From positions 1-5,348 of the forward strand of contig JAKSPW010000109.1 in the NCBI GenBank assembly GCA_024404435.1: a stretch of DNA of 5,348 nt. The letters are read 5' to 3'. A model generated the notes under the pieces. It saw only the letters and a list, made by a program, of their open reading frames with translations, was not told where the DNA came from and did not search any database. Positions 1 through 5,348 of this stretch are shown here, piece after piece; the stretch's first letter is position 1; the number at the start of each line of letters is the position of its first letter. The position numbers and the translations under genes are program-made. The stretch comes from Clostridia bacterium. GTDB lineage: Bacteria > Bacillota > Clostridia > Oscillospirales > CAG-272.

Positions 1-131
1 CTTCTCAGCCTGCTACCGAGTCCCTGGTTGCCACCCTGCGCGGCACTCAGTTCGACACCGGCTTCGATATGGACCTGCTGAGCAAGCTGGCTGAGCATTT
101 CCGCGGTGTTGCCGATCGTCTGAAGAAGTAT
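1..131 (+). CDS. Internal fragment of a biotin-dependent carboxyltransferase subunit (OadA/PycB type)
   Basis: Read from base 3, this stretch encodes about 43 residues that closely match the carboxyltransferase domain of oxaloacetate decarboxylase alpha and pyruvate carboxylase subunit B. Visible signatures are SQPATESLVATLRGT, then FDTGFDMDLLSKLAEHF and a final ADRLKKY; family members read PATESLVATL.GT.YDTGLD...L..IA.YF..VR.KY here. In the family this segment lies in the middle of the protein, after the TIM-barrel core, and is followed by a VPGGMLSN segment. Here that continuation is missing: after residue ~43 the frame runs into antisense operon sequence and ends at a TGA at 195-197. The codons (CTG, CGC, CGT, ATC) also differ from the neighbouring genes, which use CTC, CTT, ATA and AGA freely. 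The fragment is therefore cut at both ends, on the left by the window and on the right by a junction. The homology is firm; its being part of this locus is doubtful. Confidence 0.75.
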
Positions 132-143
132 TTCCTTATCCAT
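1..143 (-). CDS. Start of a fifth operon cistron, continuation probably chimeric
   Basis: An ATG at 143-141 lies 10 nt after the methyltransferase stop. It has a strong ribosome binding site, AAGGAGA (149-155) with about 6 nt spacing, and the methyltransferase TAA stop is fused into the TAAGGAG motif. The frame begins MDKEILLQ and stays open to the window edge (47 codons). From roughly base 131 leftwards, however, the opposite strand clearly encodes an unrelated carboxyltransferase fragment, so only about the first 4-8 codons are likely authentic and the rest is antisense reading. The true downstream gene cannot be identified from so few residues. The start signal itself is convincing and implies that the operon continued beyond the methyltransferase in the real genome. 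Confidence 0.45.
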   Translation of the reverse strand, partial: MDKEILLQTIGNTAEMLSQLAQQVHIEAGVELSAAQGGNQGLGSRLR

Positions 144-153
144 GGTGTTCTCC

Positions 154-1326
154 TTAATTTATCTCCGGCAAGTCCTTCGGTGCGTAGCCGAACATGAACT
201 CGTACGTTTTTTTGTATTCTTCAAGAGCCGCCCTCGATTTTTTGTCGTCTCTCGTTCTTTTTAAGTGTCCGCGAAGCATGACGTTCTTCGGAGTGTCCTC
301 CGGATCGATCAGCTCCGTTGCGTCGGTGTCGTAACCCGCCGCCTCGAGGCGCATGAGTCTCAGCGCGTCGGTCGCCGCGGTACAGAGCTTCTGTCTCAGA
401 AGCGGACGGCGTCCGATGAAGTCGAGCGTCGGGCAGTCCATCTTTTCGTTCAGCTCGTGGTGACAGCACGGAGTCGACAGAATGATCTCTGCACCGTACT
501 TTATCGCGCATTCGAGCACCGCGTCCGTCGCCGTGTCGCAGGCATGGAGGCTTATAACCATGTCGGGGCGGTGAGGAGGCGTATACTCAAAGATGTCGCC
601 GCAGACGAACTGCATCCCGTCAAAGCCGCATTTTGCGGCAACGTCTCGGCAGTAGTCCATGACGCTCTTTTTGAGGTCGACGCAGTACATTTCCACGTCG
701 CGTCCGAGCACGTTTTTTATCGTATGATACGCCGCGAAGCTGAGGTAGCTTTTTCCGCAGCAGAGGTCTGCAACGTATACTTTTTCTTTTTCGTGGAGCT
801 TTGCGACTGCCTCCGTTATGTACTCGGAAAAGCGGTTGATCTGACGGAACTTTGCTCCCATCTTGTCTCTGACTCTTCCCTTTTCGTCGGACACGCCGAT
901 CTCAAAGAGGAATCTTTCCTCACCTGTCAGCAGGTGTTTTTTCGTTCTGTTGTTGCCGTCAGTGGGCTTGTCTGCAGCGGCGTTCAGGTCTCCGTGGCGG
1001 ATGAGAGTTACTTTCTCTCCGTCCTTCGACGACATGAGGGAAGCCGAGCCTCCCGCCGCTTTCAGATCCGCACGTCTGAAATCCTTCAGAAGTGAAAGAA
1101 CCGCATCCGTGACTTTTTCCGTGCTCACGTTATCGTGAGTCACCCTGCCCTCGGTGAGAAAGGTCTCGAACTGAACGACAAGGCGTCCCGAAACGTTCTT
1201 CGGCGTGCCTTTGACCTTCAGTCTGTCGCCCTTTGACGCCGGACTGTGAAAGACAACGTTTTCAAGCGAGCCTGCCTCCGCGCACGAGGCGCAGATCGCG
1301 GCAAATTCGGAAGTCTTACCGTTCAT
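154..1326 (-). CDS. Class I SAM-dependent methyltransferase, clostridial conserved family (Methyltransf_32-like)
   Basis: A 390-residue protein predicted to transfer a methyl group from S-adenosylmethionine to an unknown substrate, probably in the cytosol. Residues 1-90 form a family-specific N-terminal region, followed by a basic GNNRTKKHLL segment (124-133) and KFRQINRFSEYI (159-170). The Rossmann core follows: motif I ADLCCGKSYLSF (186-197), an acidic strand-2 end VDLKK (216-220, D217 likely binding the SAM ribose), CGDIFEY (242-248, D244 near the adenine), SLHACDTATD (259-268) and STPCCHHEL (284-292). The HACDTATD and PCCHHEL pair resembles the Methyltransf_32 domain of METTL25/GSTCD-like proteins and a conserved clostridial family. 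The C-terminus carries a DTPKNVMLR segment (343-351). The first motif I glycine is replaced by C189. The gene overlaps plsY by 11 nt; its weak ribosome binding site (AGAGG, 12 nt spacing) lies in the purine-rich codons of the PlsY acidic tail. The fold is secure, the substrate unknown. Confidence 0.9.
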   Translation of the reverse strand: MNGKTSEFAAICASCAEAGSLENVVFHSPASKGDRLKVKGTPKNVSGRLVVQFETFLTEGRVTHDNVSTEKVTDAVLSLLKDFRRADLKAAGGSASLMSSKDGEKVTLIRHGDLNAAADKPTDGNNRTKKHLLTGEERFLFEIGVSDEKGRVRDKMGAKFRQINRFSEYITEAVAKLHEKEKVYVADLCCGKSYLSFAAYHTIKNVLGRDVEMYCVDLKKSVMDYCRDVAAKCGFDGMQFVCGDIFEYTPPHRPDMVISLHACDTATDAVLECAIKYGAEIILSTPCCHHELNEKMDCPTLDFIGRRPLLRQKLCTAATDALRLMRLEAAGYDTDATELIDPEDTPKNVMLRGHLKRTRDDKKSRAALEEYKKTYEFMFGYAPKDLPEIN

Positions 1327-2047
1327 CTTCTTTTTCTTCCTCTGATACGGGCTTTCTGTCCTTGACCTTGAAGCTGATCTTGCTTTCTTCTCCGTTCATG
1401 ATGCGTTTGATGTTCTCTCTGTGGGCAAAGACGCAGATCGCAGCGACGATAATCGCCGCAAGCACCGAGAAGCCCTTGAGTCCGGCTCTGTCGAGGAGGA
1501 TCGGATAAACCATGAGGCAGATGACCGATCCGAGAGAGACGTATTTCGTCGCTATGACGATGACCGCGAAAAGAACGAACAGAGAGACGAATATCCACCA
1601 CGGCCCGACCATGAGGATCATGGCTGCCGCGGTAACGACGCCCTTTCCGCCTCTGAACTTAAAGTAGCACGGGAAAATGTGTCCGAGAAAGCAGAAGAGC
1701 CCCGCAAGGATCGCGCCGTGATACCCGAAGAAGACGAGTCTGCCGATGAGAGAGGCGACGACCGCCTTCAGAAAATCTCCGGCAAATGTGAGTACCGCCA
1801 TCTTTTTGCCGTAGGTGCGCATGATGTTGGTCGCGCCCGCGTTTCCGCTTCCGTGAAGCCTGATGTCGTCGTGATAATAGTTCTTCGACACGATTATCGA
1901 AAAATTCACGCTTCCGATGAGGTAGGATATAACCATGCAGAGCACTACCGCAGCTATAGTTACGGCAAGTCCCGCGGTCTCGCTTAATGAATTGGCCTTG
2001 AAGAACTGATTGAGCAGTCCCTCTTTCCAGACAGTCATGAAGTCCAT
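1316..2047 (-). CDS. plsY: Acyl-phosphate:glycerol-3-phosphate acyltransferase PlsY
   Basis: Integral membrane enzyme that acylates glycerol-3-phosphate at sn-1 using acyl-phosphate, the first step of phosphatidic acid synthesis in most Gram-positive bacteria. All three family motifs are present: GSGNAGATNIMR (66-77), GHIFPCYFKFRGGKG (122-136) and HRENIKRIMNGEE (209-221). Hydrophobic segments at roughly 26-48, 84-107, 110-127, 138-168 and 190-208 fit the usual multi-pass topology. At 243 residues it is longer than the usual ~200. The extra length is an N-terminal stretch of about 25 residues before the first membrane helix and a charged tail ending in EEEKEDER. The upstream start is supported by GAGGA 5 nt before the ATG. 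That ATG lies one base after the der stop, so the genes are probably translationally coupled. The M4 codon is a possible alternative start. Confidence 0.95.
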   Translation of the reverse strand: MDFMTVWKEGLLNQFFKANSLSETAGLAVTIAAVVLCMVISYLIGSVNFSIIVSKNYYHDDIRLHGSGNAGATNIMRTYGKKMAVLTFAGDFLKAVVASLIGRLVFFGYHGAILAGLFCFLGHIFPCYFKFRGGKGVVTAAAMILMVGPWWIFVSLFVLFAVIVIATKYVSLGSVICLMVYPILLDRAGLKGFSVLAAIIVAAICVFAHRENIKRIMNGEESKISFKVKDRKPVSEEEKEDER

Positions 2048-2048
2048 T

Positions 2049-3380
2049 TTAATCCTCTTTTTCGCCCTTCTGACGGATTATCAGCTTGATCGGCGTTCCC
2101 TTGAAGCCGAAGGTGGTTCTCAGACAGTTTTCGATATATCTCTGATACGAGAAGTGGAAAAGCTCGGCTTTATTGCAGAAAATTACGAAGGTCGGCGGTG
2201 TCACCGCGTTCTGCGTCATATAATATATCTTGAGTCTGCGTCCCTTGTCCGACGGCGGCTGAACTCGTGCAACGGCATCTGCGAGAACGTCGTTGAGCAT
2301 ACCGGTGGACACGCGCATCGTCGACTGACCGCGGACGTACACAACGTGCTCGAAGAGCTTGTCCACTCTCTGTCCCGTTTTCGCGGAGATGAACAAGAGA
2401 GGCGCATAAGTCATGTATGACAGCGCGTCGTAGACCTTCTTCGTGAAGTCCTTCGTCGTCTCGTTGTCTTTGTCGATCGTGTCCCACTTGTTGACACATA
2501 TGACGGACGGTTTGCCCGCCTCGTGAGCAAGTCCCGCGATCTTTTCGTCCTGCTCCGTGATGCCCTCATTCGCGTCGATCATGATGACGCAGACGTCGGC
2601 TCTCTCTATCGCCATTTTTGCGCGGAGGACACTGTATTTTTCTATTCTGTCATCGACTCTGCTCTGACGGCGGATACCGGCGGTGTCGATGAAATTGAAC
2701 TTGCCGTATTCGTTCTCGACGTACGTGTCGATGGCGTCTCGCGTCGTACCGGGAATGTTCGAGACGATGAGTCTGTCCGTTCCGAGTATCTTGTTGACGA
2801 GCGAGGATTTGCCCGCATTCGGCTTGCCGATTACGGCTACGTTGATAACGTCGTTATCTTCTTCATCCGTGATGAAGTCGGGCAGACAGTCGAGAGCCGC
2901 GTCGAGCACGTCGCCGCTTCCGCTTCCGTGGAGTGCGGAAAGGGCTATCGGCTCGTTCTCGAAGCCGAGTGAATAGAAATCGTAAAACTCCGGTGCCACG
3001 TCACCGACTCTGTCGGATTTATTGATGCAGGGGATGACGGGCTTGCCGCTCTTTTTCAGCATGAGAGCGATGTCCATATCATCTGCGAGCAGTCCCGTGC
3101 GGATGTCGCACACGAAAAGGATGACGTCCGCGGTGTCGATCGCGATCTGCGCCTGCTCGCGCATTTTCGAGAGGATCACGTCGTCCGTCTTCGGCTCGAT
3201 GCCGCCCGTGTCGATGACGATCAGCTTCTTGCCGCGCCACTCCGTCTCACCGTAGATACGGTCGCGGGTGATGCCGGGCGTGTCTTCGACTATCGCGCGT
3301 CTCTCACCTATAAGCTTATTGAAAAGTGTGCTTTTACCGACGTTCGGTCTGCCCACTATTGCGAGTACGGGTTTTGCCAT
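2049..3380 (-). CDS. der: Ribosome-assembly GTPase Der (EngA), double GTPase domain
   Basis: Essential cytosolic GTPase needed for late maturation of the 50S ribosomal subunit. Two tandem G domains are complete. The first has the P-loop GRPNVGKST (10-18), switch I TPGITRD (34-40), DTGG (57-60), NKSD (120-123) and SAL (148-150). The second has GKPNAGKSS (185-193), PGTTRD (210-215), DTAGIRR (232-238), NKWD (297-300) and SAK (332-334). The region from about 352 to the end is the KH-like RNA-binding domain, including KIYYMTQ (384-390) and FGFKGTPIKLI (424-434). The length of 443 residues is typical. The start is supported by GGAG with 6 nt spacing inside the last codons of the DUF512 gene, whose stop lies one base upstream. 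No damage or unusual residues were seen. Confidence 0.98.
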   Translation of the reverse strand: MAKPVLAIVGRPNVGKSTLFNKLIGERRAIVEDTPGITRDRIYGETEWRGKKLIVIDTGGIEPKTDDVILSKMREQAQIAIDTADVILFVCDIRTGLLADDMDIALMLKKSGKPVIPCINKSDRVGDVAPEFYDFYSLGFENEPIALSALHGSGSGDVLDAALDCLPDFITDEEDNDVINVAVIGKPNAGKSSLVNKILGTDRLIVSNIPGTTRDAIDTYVENEYGKFNFIDTAGIRRQSRVDDRIEKYSVLRAKMAIERADVCVIMIDANEGITEQDEKIAGLAHEAGKPSVICVNKWDTIDKDNETTKDFTKKVYDALSYMTYAPLLFISAKTGQRVDKLFEHVVYVRGQSTMRVSTGMLNDVLADAVARVQPPSDKGRRLKIYYMTQNAVTPPTFVIFCNKAELFHFSYQRYIENCLRTTFGFKGTPIKLIIRQKGEKED

Positions 3381-3381
3381 G

Positions 3382-4695
3382 TTAGTCTCCTATTCCAAGA
3401 AGTGCAAGAAGGAATTCTCCTCCGTCGCACTCGGTAAACTTTATTTTAACTCCGAGTTTTTCTTCAAGCTCCGCGGGCGCCATGCCGTCGAGGAAGAGGT
3501 CTCCCTCGGCGCGGAGCATCGTGCGCGAGAGAAGCAGCTCGTCTCCGAGATCACATCCCGCGAGAGACGAAAGATCCGTGCCCGTGAGAAGCCCCGTGAC
3601 GGTGACCTCTCCGCCGAAAAACTCGTTTTTTACTTTGTAAACGTCGACCTTCAGTCCCTTTGCCGCATCGGACAGCTCGGCCGCGAGCATCTTTACCGTC
3701 CCGTAGGCGGCCTCGCCGGTCGCAACGGAAACGTGACGGCTGACGGACAATTCTTCATCCGACAGAGTCTCGGACATGAAGCGGAATTCATGGATGAAGC
3801 TCGAAAGCATGCCGACGCCGTTCTCTATCTGAGTGAAGTCTCCCCAGAAATCAAAGTCCGGAAGCGGTGTGCCGCTTTTGACGTAAAACTCATCGGAAGC
3901 AAAGAAAATTCTCTCTCCGAACTTTTTCTCACATTCGTCGCCGAATCCCGTGACCTGTCTTATCACGTCACGGCACTCGTCTGCGGTGAACGGCTCGAGC
4001 GGGTAAAGCCCCTCGCGGTGTCCCGTGAGTCCCGCAGGCACGACGGAAACGCTGTCGAGCGCGGGATAGTATGCCGTGAGGTCACGCATCGTGCGGTCAA
4101 GCTCCGCGCCGTCGTTTATGCCGCGGCAGAGGACTATCTGCCCTCTCAGCTTCGTGCCGGCAGAGGCGAGGTCTCCGAGATACGAGAGCACCTCTCCCGC
4201 GCGTTTATTTTTCATCATCTTCACGCGCAGCTCGGGGTTCGTCGTGTGGATCGACACGTTGACAGGCGAGATGTGCATCTCGATTATGCGGTCAACGTCT
4301 TCTTTTTTGAGATTTGTGAGCGTGATATAGTTTCCGTGCAGGAAGCTGAGGCGGGAGTCGTCGTCCTTGAAGTAGATGCTCTCCCTCATTCCCTTCGGAT
4401 TCTGGTCGATGAAGCAGAAGATGCATCCGTTTTCGCATCTTTGCTTCCTGTCCATCAGCGGTGTCTCGAACTCGAGTCCCACGTCGTCGTAGGTCTCCTT
4501 TTCGATCACGGCTTCGATGATCTCCGCGCCGCGGTGGAGCTTTAAGACCACCTTTTCGTCGGCAAGGCGGAAGCGGTAATCGAGAACGTCGCGTATCTCG
4601 CACCCGTTGATCTCAAGCAGCACGTCGCCCGTCCTAATCCCCGCTTTTGCGGCTCTCGACGACGGCAGAACGCTCGTTATCGTCACCAAATTCAT
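3382..4695 (-). CDS. PDZ / radical-SAM-like / DUF512 iron-sulfur protein
   Basis: A 437-residue member of the DUF512 family, conserved in Clostridia and cyanobacteria and without an established reaction. Residues 1-65 form a PDZ-like domain (GIRTGDVLLEING, about 20-32). A cysteine cluster CENGCIFCF follows, with C87, C91 and C94 in the CX3CX2C spacing expected to hold a 4Fe-4S cluster as in radical-SAM enzymes. Next are the family signature FKDDDSRLSFLHGNY (109-123), VNVSIHTTNPELR (145-157), VVPAGLTGHREG (218-229), FASDEFYVKSG (265-275) and the C-terminal DUF512 segment with EFFGGEVTVTGLLTG (358-372). The frame stays open 64 codons further upstream to an ATG at 4887. That start is rejected because the promoter lies inside the extension, the added residues do not resemble the family, and GGGAGG lies just before the ATG at 4695. 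First gene of the operon with der and plsY. Confidence 0.93.
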   Translation of the reverse strand: MNLVTITSVLPSSRAAKAGIRTGDVLLEINGCEIRDVLDYRFRLADEKVVLKLHRGAEIIEAVIEKETYDDVGLEFETPLMDRKQRCENGCIFCFIDQNPKGMRESIYFKDDDSRLSFLHGNYITLTNLKKEDVDRIIEMHISPVNVSIHTTNPELRVKMMKNKRAGEVLSYLGDLASAGTKLRGQIVLCRGINDGAELDRTMRDLTAYYPALDSVSVVPAGLTGHREGLYPLEPFTADECRDVIRQVTGFGDECEKKFGERIFFASDEFYVKSGTPLPDFDFWGDFTQIENGVGMLSSFIHEFRFMSETLSDEELSVSRHVSVATGEAAYGTVKMLAAELSDAAKGLKVDVYKVKNEFFGGEVTVTGLLTGTDLSSLAGCDLGDELLLSRTMLRAEGDLFLDGMAPAELEEKLGVKIKFTECDGGEFLLALLGIGD

Positions 4696-4697
4696 CC

Positions 4698-4704
4698 ACC
4701 TCCC
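4698..4704 (-). promoter_or_regulatory. Ribosome binding site that fixes the DUF512 start
   Basis: The minus strand reads GGGAGGT here, close to the anti-Shine-Dalgarno complement. The ATG at 4695-4693 follows after only 2-3 bases, shorter than the usual 5-9. A TTG at the third codon and a GTG at the fourth would have longer spacing and are possible secondary starts, but the resulting N-terminus would differ by only 2-3 residues. An upstream ATG at 4737 coincides with the predicted transcription start and so cannot be used. Confidence 0.8.
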
Positions 4705-4740
4705 GACAAAATTCCATAATAGCCCATTATCATTCATTAT

Positions 4741-4769
4741 ATTATACACCAAAGGCGCCCGTCGGTCAA
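4741..4769 (-). promoter_or_regulatory. Sigma-A promoter of the DUF512-der-plsY-methyltransferase operon
   Basis: On the minus strand the -35 box is TTGACC (4769-4764) and the -10 box is a perfect TATAAT (4746-4741), with a 17-base spacer. Transcription should start near 4734, giving a leader of about 40 nt. The leader contains a small ATAAT/ATTAT inverted repeat at about 4716-4730. No operator or riboswitch was recognised. No other promoter is needed for the downstream genes because their gaps are one base or overlaps. Confidence 0.88.
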
Positions 4770-4816
4770 GTTTTATGCCCGATTTTTTGGGGTAAATTCC
4801 GCGATTTTCGCGCTTT

Positions 4817-4847
4817 TTGAGCACGGGGGAAAAATATGTGCTATAAT
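4817..4847 (+). promoter_or_regulatory. Divergent extended -10 promoter for the zinc-ribbon gene
   Basis: A perfect TATAAT lies at 4842-4847, preceded by TGC at 4839-4841, which makes an extended -10 element. The best -35 candidate, TTGAGC (4817-4822), has a long 19-base spacer and matches only in part; the extended -10 may compensate. The expected start near 4854 leaves a leader of about 17 nt that holds an AAGGA motif (4855-4859). The two divergent -35 boxes are 47 bases apart, so a single regulator could bind between them, but no clear operator was found. Confidence 0.75.
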
Positions 4848-4870
4848 AGAAAAAAAGGATGTGAGCAAAA

Positions 4871-5218
4871 ATGAGTTTGAGAAACATTCCGACAGCCCTT
4901 GCAGTTATAGTTTTGGGGATACTTTATAAAAAAGAGATCATATCCGGTGGGGTGTTTTTTGCCGTCATCGCCGCGCTTGCCGCCGTTTACGTCATCATTG
5001 GCACAGTGAAGTTCGCGGCGGCAAAGAAAAAGACCTGCACCTGCCCCAAATGCGGCGGCGTGATGAGAGGCTGTACCGACGTTGAAGTAACAAGTTCAGA
5101 CGGATGGTCGGGAGGTTTTGCCCCAAAGGGAATCCGGTACGGGCACAGCGTCGAAAAACGACTTGGCATTATAATGAAATGCGAGTCATGCGGACATACG
5201 ATAAAAAAGGATCAATGA
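4871..5218 (+). CDS. Small membrane protein with C-terminal zinc ribbon, function unknown
   Basis: A 115-residue protein not assigned to a named family. Residues 5-19 and 24-48 are hydrophobic and predict a two-helix hairpin in the membrane, separated by a short KKE turn and followed by the basic AAAKKK (49-54), which suggests that the rest is cytosolic. The C-terminal half carries two cysteine knuckles, CPKC (58-61) and CESC (104-107), spaced as in a zinc ribbon, plus further cysteines at 56 and 68. Between them a Gly/Ser-rich loop (75-82) separates the two halves. The protein ends in a short basic tail. It has its own promoter and an AAGGA ribosome binding site, with about 11 nt spacing. 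A zinc-binding membrane-anchored role is inferred from sequence alone; the partner or substrate is unknown. Confidence 0.8.
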   Translation: MSLRNIPTALAVIVLGILYKKEIISGGVFFAVIAALAAVYVIIGTVKFAAAKKKTCTCPKCGGVMRGCTDVEVTSSDGWSGGFAPKGIRYGHSVEKRLGIIMKCESCGHTIKKDQ

Positions 5219-5328
5219 AAATGCTACGGGTGGATAAGGATGTTTTTTTGTTTTGTACAGTAAAATCAGATATAAGAGATATTGACAAATCAGAATTTGT
5301 AGAGGTTCTTTATGGAAATAAATTTTGA
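5215..5328 (+). CDS. Short AT-rich ORF coupled to the zinc-ribbon gene
   Basis: A 37-codon frame starts with an ATG overlapping the previous TGA (ATGA, 5215-5218); a second in-frame ATG at 5221 has better spacing (9 nt) to AAGGA at 5207-5211. The product begins MKMLRVDKDVFLFC and ends EVLYGNKF, is mixed in charge, has no membrane helix and was not recognised. The same frame extends upstream through the zinc-ribbon gene to 5104, but that part is a shadow. GC content is about 28% by hand count, far below its neighbours. It may be a real coupled small protein, the truncated start of a larger gene, or non-coding sequence in a recently acquired segment. Confidence 0.4.
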   Translation: MKMLRVDKDVFLFCTVKSDIRDIDKSEFVEVLYGNKF

Positions 5329-5348
5329 TTTCTTGCTTTCGGGCTGTA
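5312..5348 (+). CDS. Possible start of a further plus-strand gene, cut by the window edge
   Basis: An ATG at 5312-5314 is preceded by AGAGG (5301-5305) with 6 nt spacing and opens a frame that runs to the window end, beginning MEINFDFLLSGC. It overlaps the preceding small ORF by 17 nt, the kind of overlap seen in coupled genes. Twelve residues are too few to name a family. The start signal is reasonable but the frame is short, so this is only a candidate. Confidence 0.4.
   Translation, partial: MEINFDFLLSGC

Noticed and set aside
265..1095. A 276-codon plus-strand open frame opposite the methyltransferase
   Set aside because: The opposite strand carries clear SAM-binding motifs; this translation is low-complexity in character (rich in V, R, H) and lacks a plausible ribosome binding site.
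3268..4545. A 425-codon plus-strand open frame opposite the DUF512 gene and the start of der
   Set aside because: It is antisense to well-supported genes, has no recognisable motifs and arises because the real genes rarely use codons that give stops on the other strand.
4716..4730. ATAAT-AGCCC-ATTAT inverted repeat in the DUF512 leader
   Set aside because: A five-base AT-only stem next to a -10 box is expected by chance; too weak to call an operator.
4800..4818. CGCGA-TTT-TCGCG hairpin followed by CTTTTT on the plus strand, terminator-like
   Set aside because: The stem is only 5 bp and no plus-strand gene ends before it; it sits between divergent promoters and overlaps the -35 region of the second one.
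5104..5220. Upstream extension of the small ORF to a 74-codon frame inside the zinc-ribbon gene
   Set aside because: This part lies wholly within the zinc-ribbon coding sequence, whose cysteine motifs show the true frame; no ribosome binding site was seen at 5104.
5312..5348. LSGC resembling a lipoprotein lipobox in the last partial ORF
   Set aside because: Only 11 residues precede the cysteine; they include two acidic residues and no positive charge, so they do not form a signal peptide.

Overview
The window looks like a chromosomal piece of a Gram-positive, Clostridia-type (Bacillota) bacterium, probably a gut or rumen lineage. The evidence is the gene set (a PDZ/radical-SAM/DUF512 protein, Der, PlsY and a clostridial-type methyltransferase packed into one operon), strong AGGAG-type ribosome binding sites, and a consensus sigma-A promoter. 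Lineage below class level is inference. The main genes are moderately GC-rich.

Layout. From about 4695 down to 154 the minus strand carries a tight four-gene housekeeping operon: DUF512 radical-SAM protein, der (ribosome-assembly GTPase), plsY (acyl-phosphate glycerol-3-phosphate acyltransferase) and a class I SAM-dependent methyltransferase. Gaps are +1, +1 and -11 nt. A fifth cistron starts at 143, 10 nt after the methyltransferase stop, with a near-ideal ribosome binding site. The operon is driven by an excellent promoter at 4741-4769 (TTGACC, 17-nt spacer, TATAAT). That promoter fixes the DUF512 start at 4695 and rules out the longer 501-codon reading frame. Facing away from it, an extended -10 promoter (TGC-TATAAT, 4839-4847) drives a plus-strand gene for a small membrane protein with a cytosolic zinc ribbon (4871-5218). 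This is followed by a 37-codon AT-rich ORF coupled through an ATGA overlap, and by the start of another ORF at the right edge.

The left edge does not fit the rest. The first ~130 bases, read on the plus strand, encode an internal piece of a biotin-dependent carboxyltransferase subunit (oxaloacetate decarboxylase alpha / pyruvate carboxylase B type). It stops matching abruptly where the minus-strand operon begins, which points to a chimeric assembly junction or a rearrangement near 115-131.

How the genes work together: Der serves 50S ribosome maturation and PlsY phospholipid synthesis. The DUF512 protein and the methyltransferase are conserved but poorly characterised. Clustering of DUF512, der and plsY is a recurrent arrangement in Clostridia. 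No mobile element, CRISPR array, tRNA, rRNA or convincing terminator was seen. I found no clear novel system. The most open biology is the divergent zinc-ribbon/AT-rich small ORF cluster at the right end.
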